The notes under the pieces were generated by a model. The model had not been told where the DNA came from and ran no database searches. It was given only the letters and a program-made list of their open reading frames with translations. A stretch of 11,507 nt of DNA from CAYNRG01 sp047974855 (lineage in GTDB: Bacteria > Bacillota_I > Bacilli_A > Erysipelotrichales > Erysipelotrichaceae): positions 1-11,507 of the forward strand of contig JBKECT010000009.1 of NCBI GenBank assembly GCA_047974855.1. The letters run 5' to 3'. Both the position numbers and the translations under genes were made by a program. Shown here piece after piece: positions 1-6,572 of the stretch; position 1 is the first letter of the stretch; each line of letters opens with the position of its first letter.

Positions 1-90
1 CACCTGTTCCCATCCCGAACACAGAAGTTAAGCATTTCAGCGGTGAGGATAGCTACGCATGCCGTAGTGAAAGTAACTCGTTGCCAGGTA
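1..90 (+). rRNA. rrf: 5S ribosomal RNA, 3' portion (5' end outside window)
   Basis: The first 90 bases match the 5S rRNA core. The segment around positions 12-32 (CCGAACACAGAAGTTAAG) is the conserved loop B/helix III region, and the GTTGCCAGG near position 80-88 is the 3' strand of helix I. About 25-30 bases of the 5' end, including the partner strand of helix I, are missing because the window begins inside the gene. The 3' boundary is estimated from the helix I strand and may be off by a few bases. A terminator follows directly, so this is the last gene of an rRNA operon. Confidence 0.93.
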
Positions 91-93
91 ATC

Positions 94-119
94 GATACTC
101 CTTGCGGGTATCTTTTTTT
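94..119 (+). terminator. Rho-independent terminator of the rRNA operon
   Basis: GATAC (94-98) pairs with GTATC (108-112) and CC (100-101) with GG (106-107). T99 is bulged, the loop is TTGC, and seven T residues follow (113-119). It starts four bases after the 5S 3' end, as expected for an rRNA operon terminator. Confidence 0.85.
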
Positions 120-153
120 ATGGTTTTGTGAGATAGAAGAAAATGGATAAGTG

Positions 154-162
154 TGATAAAAT
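154..162 (+). promoter_or_regulatory. Possible extended -10 promoter for the PTS regulator gene
   Basis: TGATAAAAT reads as a TG-N extended -10 element (TAAAAT at 157-162, 5 of 6 to consensus), 41 bases before the start codon. No good -35 lies 16-18 bases upstream, which extended -10 promoters can tolerate. The preceding terminator implies that the regulator needs its own promoter in this short gap. Confidence 0.4.
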
Positions 163-203
163 AGATAAAAGCATTAGTTTCTACAGTTTAAAGGGGTGTA
201 AAC

Positions 204-2201
204 ATGGCGAGTGAAAAGAAGAGAATATTATGGTTGTTTCATATATTAACAATCCAAGAGGGATATATCCGATCACAAGATTTAGCTGAACAAGCTGGAG
301 TGACAGAGCGGACTATAAAAAGTGATGCCAAAGACTTAGAAGCTTTTGCACTAGCATCTGGAGCAGTTTTAAAGTCGAAAAAAGGAACAGGATATATTTT
401 AGAGGTTGTTGATGAAAAAATATATGAGGATGTAAAAAATCAGTTAACAATTCAGTTTATTTACACACAAAACTTGACCTGTAAGGGAACATATCGAAGG
501 ACCAACGATATTCTAAGACGAATTATTGTTGAAAAGTCATTTTTAACAATTGATGATTTGGCGGATGAACTATATTTAACACGAAGTTCAATCAAAGAAG
601 AAATGAAGCAAGTTAGGGAAATATTAAAATGCTATAACATGACAATAAAAAAGAAAAATGAGGAAGGGTATCTAATTCAAGGGGAAGAGTTTAATAGGCG
701 GATGTTGATGCTTTCTTTGTTTGAAGTGCATTATCATGAGGCGTTGACGCTATTTAAGAATGCAGAATTTTTGAAGTATTTCAATAGAGATGATGAAGAG
801 CGATATGAAATTCGCCAAATATTTCTTCAAACAATACGTGAGACATCATGTTATGTAACTGATGAGCAAAAAATAAGTCGATATTTATGCTTGATGGCAT
901 CGCGAAGAAAAGAAGGGAATTTGGTTGGATTAAAAGGTAAAGATATAACATGGCTTCAATCATTTGAGCAATATCATATTGCAGAGATGATTATGACAAA
1001 TTTAAATGTGTTGCATTCTGATTTTGTAATGGATGAGCAGGAGATAGCAGCGCTAGCTCTGGTACTTCTATGTGCGAATGCTATCCCTGAGTCATGTGCT
1101 GTAGAAAAAGCATATGCTACTGTCATCCCAGAGATAAATGAATTTATAGAGCTATTTATGGATGTAGTAGAAAAAGAAGAAATGATTAATCTTCGACAAA
1201 TTGATGGCTATGTGCGAAAGTTACAGAATGCACTCATTCCGATTTTTTGTCAAAATAAATTTAAAGTAGCGGGGTATTATGTCGAAAGTATTTATCGCTT
1301 TGACTATTGTGTAAGGAATAGTCCGTTGAGTTTGTATATAGCAAACTATGCAGTGAAAGCTTTTAAAGTGCATAAAGGGTCAGAGTTATCTCCGACAAAT
1401 GCTCTTTCAATAGCAGCGCGGATAAGAGTTATATTGCAAGAAATAGAATATTCCTTTAAACCCCTCAAAGCGACAGTGGTATCACACAGCAGTTTTGATT
1501 CAGCTTATAGCATGAGAAAAACAATTCAAATAAGACTTGGAAGATTTTTTGAATGTTTAGATGTACGGGAATTATATGAATTGCGGAAGATAGCGGTTGA
1601 TAGTTATGATGTTGCCATCCTTTGTCTTCCAGAATTCACGTATAAATATGATTGGCCGTACCTTGTGGTGGATGAGATTATTACTCAAAAGCAAATGAAT
1701 GAAATTTATAATCAGGTAATACTTAAAGGGGTGCAACTAGAAAAGATTATGGAGAGGATACAATTAAGTGAGATTGGAATATATGAAGATTTTGAATTTG
1801 ATCATATGGAATCTTTTTATAAATTGTTGAGTTTTAAGGTAGGAAACAGTTCATCAAGTATTAATAAAATTTATGAAGAATTAATAGATGGCAAAAAAGT
1901 GCTATGCTACAAGAAAACATGTATTATCTTTATAAATAGAAAATATATAACTAAAAATATTTTTGATTTGTATCGATTGAAGCAGTCGAAACTGTGCAAT
2001 GACAACGATATTACGGATATCTTTGTTATTAGCGTTGATTATCAGAATGACTTGGAAAGAGTGAGATTTATAGATAATCTAGCCTACCAGATTATTAATG
2101 GAGAAACTAGTGCAAATGAAATAGCAGAAGCAAAAAGTAAGGATATTTTAATGAAACTTGTTCGCGACAGTTTAAAAACAATACCAATTTCACTTAAGTA
2201 A
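204..2201 (+). CDS. PRD-containing PTS-type transcriptional regulator (BglG/MtlR/Mga-like)
   Basis: This 665-residue protein has the layout of PTS-controlled activators such as MtlR and LicR. A DeoR/HTH_11-type helix-turn-helix lies at about 8-60 (recognition helix near VTERTIKSDAKDLE). A second HTH lies at about 100-158 (LTIDDLADELYLTRSSIKEE). Two helical PRD-like modules span about 195-300 and 305-415. An EIIB(Gat)-like fold covers about 420-510 and a degenerate EIIA-like tail about 545-660. The N-terminus is a DNA-binding HTH, not the RNA-binding CAT domain of true BglG antiterminators, and there is no sigma-54 AAA+ domain as in LevR. Oddities: where the EIIB domain should carry its phosphocysteine there is SHSS (about 427-430), the EIIA-like part has no GxAxPH-type His, and I see no His at the usual PRD positions. 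It may therefore sense something other than PTS phosphorylation. The start is supported by AAGGGGTG 13 to 6 bases upstream. It is encoded just before, and probably regulates, the PTS operon. The regulator class is secure; the target is inferred. Confidence 0.85.
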   Translation: MASEKKRILWLFHILTIQEGYIRSQDLAEQAGVTERTIKSDAKDLEAFALASGAVLKSKKGTGYILEVVDEKIYEDVKNQLTIQFIYTQNLTCKGTYRRTNDILRRIIVEKSFLTIDDLADELYLTRSSIKEEMKQVREILKCYNMTIKKKNEEGYLIQGEEFNRRMLMLSLFEVHYHEALTLFKNAEFLKYFNRDDEERYEIRQIFLQTIRETSCYVTDEQKISRYLCLMASRRKEGNLVGLKGKDITWLQSFEQYHIAEMIMTNLNVLHSDFVMDEQEIAALALVLLCANAIPESCAVEKAYATVIPEINEFIELFMDVVEKEEMINLRQIDGYVRKLQNALIPIFCQNKFKVAGYYVESIYRFDYCVRNSPLSLYIANYAVKAFKVHKGSELSPTNALSIAARIRVILQEIEYSFKPLKATVVSHSSFDSAYSMRKTIQIRLGRFFECLDVRELYELRKIAVDSYDVAILCLPEFTYKYDWPYLVVDEIITQKQMNEIYNQVILKGVQLEKIMERIQLSEIGIYEDFEFDHMESFYKLLSFKVGNSSSSINKIYEELIDGKKVLCYKKTCIIFINRKYITKNIFDLYRLKQSKLCNDNDITDIFVISVDYQNDLERVRFIDNLAYQIINGETSANEIAEAKSKDILMKLVRDSLKTIPISLK

Positions 2202-2229
2202 GGGAAAAAGTAAAGCGTTTCCCTTTTTA
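2200..2229 (+). terminator. Rho-independent terminator after the regulator gene
   Basis: AAGGGAAA (2200-2207) pairs with TTTCCCTT (2218-2225) across a 10-base loop, followed by a short T run to 2228. It overlaps the regulator's stop codon. The loop and 3' arm include AAAGCGTTT, which resembles a cre core, but it departs from the cre consensus at the outer positions. Termination is the simpler reading. It separates the regulator transcript from the PTS operon. Confidence 0.65.
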
Positions 2230-2246
2230 TATGGAAAAATAAACCA

Positions 2247-2275
2247 TAGTGAAGATAGCGGTTTCATACTATGAT
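2247..2275 (+). promoter_or_regulatory. Weak candidate promoter of the PTS operon
   Basis: TATGAT (2270-2275, 5 of 6 to the -10 consensus) lies 17 bases after TAGTGA (2247-2252, 3 of 6 to the -35 consensus). The poor -35 fits an activator-dependent promoter. Both hexamers overlap the CATAGT half-sites, so a bound regulator would directly affect polymerase. Confidence 0.35.
2253..2266 (+). promoter_or_regulatory. Possible cre site (CcpA binding)
   Basis: AGATAGCGGTTTCA matches the cre consensus TGNAANCGNWNNCA at all but two defined positions (first T to A, and one A to T). It lies between the proposed -35 and -10 of the PTS operon, where CcpA binding would repress. Carbon catabolite control of a PTS sugar operon is expected, but the site is imperfect. 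Confidence 0.35.
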
Positions 2276-2302
2276 TAAAGCATAGTAAAAGTAGTAAAAG
2301 AA

Positions 2303-2308
2303 AGGGGG
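2303..2308 (+). promoter_or_regulatory. Ribosome binding site that decides the EIIA start
   Basis: AGGGGG lies 3 bases before the ATG at 2312 and 6 bases before the ATG at 2315. The second spacing is normal, and EIIA-Man proteins usually begin Met-x-Ile just before the active-site strand, so 2315 is preferred. Confidence 0.55.
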
Positions 2309-2314
2309 GCAATG

Positions 2315-2719
2315 ATGAAAATTTTCTTGGCATCACATGGTAAGTTGGCAAGTGGAGTAAAAAGCTCGTTAAACATTTTATTGGGGAACTCAGACAAAGT
2401 GACAGTTTTTGATGCTTACTTAGATGATCGGAATGTAGCAGCTGAAGTTGAAAAATTTTATGAGACTGTATCTGAATATGAGGAAGTCTTACTTTTATCA
2501 GATTTATATGGTGGAAGTGTTAACCAAGTGCTGTTTGCCTGTTTACAAAGGGAGAACACAAGATTGGTTGCAGGAGTTAACCTTGCGTTTGTTTTAGAAG
2601 TTGCTATAAGGGAAGCAATTAGTGATGAAGAACTATCAGAGATAGTTAATCAAAGTCGTGAAATGCTGAGAATAGTGATAAATGATGATGAAGAAGTTGA
2701 AACTGAAGATTTTTTCTAA
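2315..2719 (+). CDS. PTS mannose-family EIIA component
   Basis: This 134-residue cytoplasmic protein belongs to the mannose/fructose/sorbose EIIA family, which takes phosphate from HPr and passes it to EIIB. The N-terminal strand ends in SHGKLASG, with His8 as the phosphorylated residue. The second family signature, SDLYGGSVNQ (about 62-71), corresponds to the usual D-L-x-G-G-S-P loop, here with Val in place of Pro. Length is normal for a free-standing EIIA domain. An alternative start at 2312 would add one Met. EIIB follows after 12 bases with an AAAGGAGG site starting at the stop codon, so the genes are co-transcribed. The acidic tail (DDEEVETEDFF) is typical of nothing specific. Family assignment is firm; sugar specificity cannot be read from this subunit. 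Confidence 0.93.
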   Translation: MKIFLASHGKLASGVKSSLNILLGNSDKVTVFDAYLDDRNVAAEVEKFYETVSEYEEVLLLSDLYGGSVNQVLFACLQRENTRLVAGVNLAFVLEVAIREAISDEELSEIVNQSREMLRIVINDDEEVETEDFF

Positions 2720-2731
2720 AGGAGGTAGTTT

Positions 2732-3223
2732 ATGATTAAAATGATAAGGTTAGATGAAAGAATGATTCATGGGCAGGTTGCAATCAAATGGTCAAGACAT
2801 TTAGCTGTAGATCGAATTCTGGTGGCAAACGATGATGCAGCTAGTAACTCAATTATCCAAAAGTCACTGATGATGGCAGCGCCCCCAACAGCCAAAGTTG
2901 GAATTAAGACGGTTGAGGAATCAATCACTCTTGTGAATGATGATCGAGCAAGTGGGTTGAAGATTTTATTGATTGTAAGTAACCCTAAAGATTTACTACA
3001 TGTGATGCAGAGCATTAATGAAAAGCCTGTAGTCAATGTAGGGAATTATGGACGTATAGCGCCTAAAGAAAATGATGTAGTAAGAAAAACATATCGTCCA
3101 AATCTTTATGCTTATGACCAAGAAGTAACTATTTTTAAAGAAACATTAAACTTAGGGATGGAAGTTATTTACCAAACAACACCGGAAGATGTTCCGGAAA
3201 AACTAGAAAAGATTATAATCTAA
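2732..3223 (+). CDS. PTS mannose-family EIIB component
   Basis: This 163-residue cytoplasmic protein is a complete EIIB of the mannose family (PTSIIB_sorb). The signature LDERMIHGQVAIKW at about 7-20 contains the phosphorylated His13. The next block, with VDRILVANDDAASN and MMAAPPTAKVGIKTVEE, matches the conserved core. It transfers phosphate from EIIA to the sugar during transport through EIIC/EIID. The start is set by AAAGGAGG at 2719-2726. A perfect 6-bp inverted repeat (CCGGAA/TTCCGG, 3182-3197) lies near the 3' end of the gene, 42 bases before the EIIC start. EIIC follows after 15 bases with its own AAGGAGG. Hexosamine specificity is possible from context but is not shown by this protein. 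Confidence 0.94.
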   Translation: MIKMIRLDERMIHGQVAIKWSRHLAVDRILVANDDAASNSIIQKSLMMAAPPTAKVGIKTVEESITLVNDDRASGLKILLIVSNPKDLLHVMQSINEKPVVNVGNYGRIAPKENDVVRKTYRPNLYAYDQEVTIFKETLNLGMEVIYQTTPEDVPEKLEKIII

Positions 3224-3238
3224 AGGAGGAATAGAATT

Positions 3239-4036
3239 ATGATGGTAACAGCAGCGTTACAAATTTGTGTAGCATATTATATTGTTTCAATTGTCGATCC
3301 ATATTTATTTTCATGGAACTGTTTAAACAGACCAATCGTTGTAGCACCACTTGCAGGATTGATTTTGGGTGATTTTCAAACAGGCATTATTATGGGGGCA
3401 GCACTAGAATCAATCTTTATGGGAATTTCAGCAATTGGTGGATCAATTCCAGCCGATGCAACAACAGCAAGCGTTATTGCGGTAGCTTATACAATACTAA
3501 CAGGATCAGATACTGAAGCTGGATTAGCACTAGCATTGCCAATTGGAACAGTTATGGCATCACTTGTGGGGTTACTAACTCCAATATTCGCTTCAACAGC
3601 AGCGTATTGGGAAAAATTAGCGCTTGAGTGCAAGCCTAAGAAATTCTTATGGCAGAATTTAGCATTTTCATTTTTAACAGCACCACTTATTAACTCCATA
3701 ATTTTATTTGTTGCGATTGCATTTGGAGTTAATGGGCTTAATACATTCCTTGCTTCACTACCAGCATGGGTAATGTCTGGACTTACAGCAGCAAGTGGAA
3801 TGATGTTAGCAGTTGGATTTGCTATCCTAACATCAATGATTTGGAACAAAGAAGTAGGGTGTTTCTTTTTCTTAGGATATGTTTTGGTTAAGTATCTTGC
3901 ATTGGGAACTTTACCAATTGCTATTATCGGAGGAGTTATTGCGATTACAATGTTCTTCGCTGAAAAAAGAGGAATTGATTTGAAAAATTCACTGCAAGGG
4001 GCAGCGACAAACAATAGTGGGGAGGACTTCTTTTAA
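3239..4036 (+). CDS. PTS mannose-family EIIC (membrane permease) component
   Basis: This 265-residue integral membrane protein is a sorbose/mannose-type EIIC. Together with EIID it forms the sugar channel. The N-terminal region has the family pattern: a hydrophobic helix, then RPIVVAPLAGLILGDFQTGIIMGAALESIFMG (32-63), followed by IGGSIPADATTASVIA, which includes the glycine-rich sugar-binding region with Glu58. Further hydrophobic helices run to about residue 245, ending in a polar tail. The start at 3239 is 9 bases from AAGGAGG (3223-3229); the second ATG at 3242 is less well placed. Its stop overlaps the EIID start by one base (TAATG), a sign of translational coupling. Length is normal. Confidence 0.93.
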   Translation: MMVTAALQICVAYYIVSIVDPYLFSWNCLNRPIVVAPLAGLILGDFQTGIIMGAALESIFMGISAIGGSIPADATTASVIAVAYTILTGSDTEAGLALALPIGTVMASLVGLLTPIFASTAAYWEKLALECKPKKFLWQNLAFSFLTAPLINSIILFVAIAFGVNGLNTFLASLPAWVMSGLTAASGMMLAVGFAILTSMIWNKEVGCFFFLGYVLVKYLALGTLPIAIIGGVIAITMFFAEKRGIDLKNSLQGAATNNSGEDFF

Positions 4037-4854
4037 TGGAAAAGAAATTAGTTGGAACAGAAGAAAAGAAAATTTTACGGTCTATGTTTTTAAGGTCTCA
4101 TTTAGTTTTCATTTCATTTAATATGGTTAAAATGGAAGCCAATGGATTTACAATTACCATGGCACCAGCAATTGAATCGATTTACAAAGGTGATGAAGAA
4201 GGTAAGAAAGCAGCTTATTTGCGTCATCAAAACTTCTTTAATACTCATGCAGTACCATTTTCTTTCATAGCTGGGCTTGCTTATGCTATGGAAAAAGAAC
4301 ACAAAGAAAAGCAATCAATTGATGGACAAACAATTGAAAGTATTAAAGCGGCATTAATGGGTCCAACAGCTGGGATGTTTGATAGTTTATTCTATAACTG
4401 CTTAAGAATCATCGCTGCTGGGATTGCTATTGGACTATGTGCACAAGGGAATATATTAGGAACCATTATTTTCATTTTATTATACGGAGTATCACAATCT
4501 GTTGTAAAATACTTCTTTATTAACTGGGGATATACCTATGGAACAACATTTATAGATTCCATTTTCTCCTCTGGATTGATGGGAGCATTAACAAAATCAG
4601 CTTCTGTGCTAGGGCTCACAATGGTTGGAGCAATGACGGCGCAAATGGTTAATGTACCATTGAATTGGACACTAAATGTTGGAGAAACATCAGTCGTTAT
4701 TCAAGATGTAATTAACTCAATTTTTCCTGGTCTTTTAGGAGTTGTGCTTTTATTTGGACTTGTATCAGCAATTAAAAAAGGAGCAAGACCAACACAACTT
4801 ATTCTTGGAATATTTGCTTTTGCACTCATCGGTGCATTTATAGGGATATTTTAA
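4036..4854 (+). CDS. PTS mannose-family EIID (membrane permease) component
   Basis: This 272-residue EIID is the second membrane partner of the mannose-family transporter. The long N-terminal amphipathic region carries the family signatures: FLRSHLVFISFNMVKMEANGF near 18-38, then YLRHQNFFNTHAVPFSFIAGLAYAMEKE at about 55-82, where HxxFFNT is diagnostic. The GPTAGMFDSLF block follows at about 109-119. Hydrophobic segments fill the C-terminal half, ending in GAFIGIF. The usual motif is Q-R-x-x-N-Y-E-R-x-Q-x-x-G, and the version here (FISFNMVKMEANGF) is divergent, which may mark an unusual substrate subgroup. It overlaps EIIC by one base and has GGGGAGGA at 4018-4025 inside the EIIC gene. The next gene starts 25 bases downstream after AAAGGAGG. 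Confidence 0.93.
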   Translation: MEKKLVGTEEKKILRSMFLRSHLVFISFNMVKMEANGFTITMAPAIESIYKGDEEGKKAAYLRHQNFFNTHAVPFSFIAGLAYAMEKEHKEKQSIDGQTIESIKAALMGPTAGMFDSLFYNCLRIIAAGIAIGLCAQGNILGTIIFILLYGVSQSVVKYFFINWGYTYGTTFIDSIFSSGLMGALTKSASVLGLTMVGAMTAQMVNVPLNWTLNVGETSVVIQDVINSIFPGLLGVVLLFGLVSAIKKGARPTQLILGIFAFALIGAFIGIF

Positions 4855-4879
4855 GGCTATTTAAAAAGGAGGAAAGTAG

Positions 4880-5785
4880 ATGAAAGATGAAATGATGCAC
4901 TATGGGGTAACATGTGGAATGCGATTCACAAAAAATCAAAAGCAATTTTTTCTAGAAGAGGCAATGCAACAAGCAAAGCAAAGCAAAAAGCCAAGTAAGT
5001 TGCAAAGCAATGGTAAAGTTGCGAATTTGTGGATTGGAGATTGCAATAGTAAAATGATTATTGCATGTGCCTATGATACACCGGGGAAAAGCTTGTTTCT
5101 TCATTCCAAATACTTTCCTTTTAATGACAAAAAAAATACTGAGCAATCCACTTATCAACTGATTATTAGGACTATTTTATTTCTTGTCGTGATGGCAATG
5201 GGCATAGGGTTCTTCTTGTGGAATAAAAAAGTTGAAATACTCCCAGTAGTAGTGATGGGCGTTGCATTACTTGCATGTACAGGTTTTGGGTTTGTATTGT
5301 TGAGAGAAAAACCAAATAAAGTCAATTTTAATCGGAATAGTGCTGCGGTTGCAGTGTTGATGAGTCTTGTCAAGGATAAGAGTTTTCAGTCAACGGTGGT
5401 ATTTATGGATAAGGCGGTTTCCTCAAAGGAAGGACAGCATCTTTTGAAAGAGGAAGTTTCCGATGAACAAACGGTTGTTTTTTTAGATGCCGTGTCATCG
5501 GGAGAACAACTTGTTTTTGCTCACACAGAAAATATTGATGGGGAAATGATTTTTGAAAAGGAATTTCAATTAAGCGGAATTGTTAAAAAGTATGATAGTG
5601 AATCAAAAAATGTGCTGACTATGTTTAATCGAGCAATTATGATAACAACTGGTAAAATCAACAAGAAACAGTTTGTTGTTGACAATGTGCAAAGTTCCAA
5701 AGACATTGGATTAGATTTAGAGAGATTGTTGAAAATAAGAGATAGTCTTAAATGCTATAGCGCAGTACAAGAAAGGAGCGTGTAA
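4880..5785 (+). CDS. Two-TM protein resembling an inactive M28-type peptidase
   Basis: I do not recognise this 301-residue protein as a named family. It has a soluble N-terminal part (1-92), a hydrophobic hairpin of two membrane helices (about 94-114 and 119-141) and a soluble C-terminal part (142-301). The soluble parts read like an M28/M20-type zinc peptidase split by the membrane hairpin. IIACAYDTPG (60-69) resembles the GAHYDTPG strand, NRNSAAVAVLMSL (151-163) resembles the DNASGVAxLLEL helix, and VVFMDKAVSSKEGQHLL (173-189) resembles the segment with the catalytic Glu pair. The tail from about 250 to 290 resembles the last strand and the D-x-hydrophobic C-terminal helix. The ligands are missing: Ala64 for the His, Asn152 in a changed Asp-Asn context, and Ser-Ser for Glu-Glu. 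If the fold is right it is a pseudoenzyme, perhaps a scaffold or a deacetylase-like sugar-binding subunit. Gene spacing (25 bases after EIID, 1 base before the deacetylase) makes it part of the PTS operon. The fold is inferred from remembered motifs only. Confidence 0.75.
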   Translation: MKDEMMHYGVTCGMRFTKNQKQFFLEEAMQQAKQSKKPSKLQSNGKVANLWIGDCNSKMIIACAYDTPGKSLFLHSKYFPFNDKKNTEQSTYQLIIRTILFLVVMAMGIGFFLWNKKVEILPVVVMGVALLACTGFGFVLLREKPNKVNFNRNSAAVAVLMSLVKDKSFQSTVVFMDKAVSSKEGQHLLKEEVSDEQTVVFLDAVSSGEQLVFAHTENIDGEMIFEKEFQLSGIVKKYDSESKNVLTMFNRAIMITTGKINKKQFVVDNVQSSKDIGLDLERLLKIRDSLKCYSAVQERSV

Positions 5786-5786
5786 A

Positions 5787-6572
5787 ATGAAATTATTATT
5801 TCAAAGTGATGATTATGGATTTACAGAAGCAGTAACAGAAGGGATTTTAAAATCAATCAAAGATGGCATTGTAAGAAACACAGGATTGTTTGTGAATATG
5901 CCTAGTTCTTTAATGGCAGCAGAGAAAATTAAAAATATACCACATATTAGCGTTGGGATTGATGTGAATATCGTGGCAGGAACACCCGTTACAAAGGATG
6001 TTAGTCGCATCTCAAGTCTAGTGAATGAAAAGGGAGAATTTAGAACCTCTGGGGAAAGAGTAGCACAGGTTAAGGAAACGGGGGAAGATCCATATGTATA
6101 TGAAGAGGTCTTACTAGAAACAAGAAATCAAGTACAACTGTTTATTGAGCTAATGGGAAGAAAACCAGCCTATATTCACCCCCATTCATTTATGAGTGCA
6201 AATTATATGAAAGCAATGAGTGAAGTTGCAAAAGAGCAAGGAGTTTATTTTTCTATGGAACTTTTGCAAGCTGGGAAATTTCATATGTTGGATTGTGATT
6301 GGAACCCAAAACCATTTCCAATTGAAAAGCAAGCAGTAACGGATGTTGAAGGAAATTTATTAAGAGAACTTAGCAAAGTTTTGGATAAAGAGATTGTTTT
6401 TGCTGGGGGACACTGCGGGTATGTTGATGATGAATTACTAAAGTTTTCAACCTATTCATTAATTCGCTGCAAAGATTTGAGTGCTGCAACTTCTCCTAAA
6501 ATAAAGAAGTTCATAGAAGATAATAGTGTTGAACTAATTAGCTATGATGATCTAAAAGGAATTGGAATATGA
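5787..6572 (+). CDS. YdjC/ChbG-family carbohydrate deacetylase
   Basis: This 261-residue cytoplasmic protein belongs to the YdjC family, whose characterised member ChbG removes an acetyl group from chitooligosaccharides such as chitobiose-6-phosphate. Evidence: SDDYGFTEAVTEGI at 7-20 (metal-binding/catalytic Asp8-Asp9 and the N-terminal family motif), IHPHSFMSANY at 130-140 (metal-binding His), and a C-terminal GGHCGYVDDELL...RCKDL block (217-231) matching the usual H-P-G-Y-x-D with the downstream Arg. Oddity: VGIDVNIVAGTPV (56-68) corresponds to the strand normally read G-L-H-x-N-L-T, where the His binds metal, but Asp59 stands in its place. The enzyme may use a different metal arrangement or substrate. 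GAAAGGAG lies inside the preceding gene. The next gene overlaps by four bases (ATGA). Family membership is firm; the exact substrate is not. Confidence 0.87.
   Translation: MKLLFQSDDYGFTEAVTEGILKSIKDGIVRNTGLFVNMPSSLMAAEKIKNIPHISVGIDVNIVAGTPVTKDVSRISSLVNEKGEFRTSGERVAQVKETGEDPYVYEEVLLETRNQVQLFIELMGRKPAYIHPHSFMSANYMKAMSEVAKEQGVYFSMELLQAGKFHMLDCDWNPKPFPIEKQAVTDVEGNLLRELSKVLDKEIVFAGGHCGYVDDELLKFSTYSLIRCKDLSAATSPKIKKFIEDNSVELISYDDLKGIGI

Larger units (their letters stand above)
2245..2287 (+). promoter_or_regulatory. Candidate operator: three CATAGT half-sites before the PTS operon
   Basis: TACTATG (2267-2273) and CATAGTA (2281-2287) form a perfect 7-bp inverted repeat with a 7-base spacer. A third copy, CATAGT, lies at 2245-2250 in the same orientation as the downstream arm. 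This clustering, just upstream of the operon and next to the regulator gene, suggests a protein-binding site. The obvious candidate ligand is the adjacent HTH regulator, but that is inference. In RNA the inverted repeat could also form a weak A-U-rich hairpin. Confidence 0.45.

Noticed and set aside
120..203. A tRNA or small RNA after the 5S gene
   Set aside because: No cloverleaf pairing or conserved TTCAAATC-like loop is visible; the stretch is A+T-rich and fits a short promoter region.
204..368. BglG-type RNA-binding antiterminator domain at the regulator N-terminus
   Set aside because: The N-terminus reads as a helix-turn-helix (DLAEQAGVTERTIKSD), not a CAT RNA-binding domain. The downstream leader also shows no antiterminator/terminator pair of the RAT type.
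2210..2223. AAAGCGTTT as a cre site in the terminator loop region
   Set aside because: Several outer consensus positions do not match, and the hairpin with its T run explains the sequence as a terminator.
3487..4014. A 175-codon open frame on the minus strand opposite EIIC
   Set aside because: It mirrors a well-supported EIIC gene, has no good ribosome binding site and shows no recognisable motif; it is a by-product of the codon pattern on the other strand.
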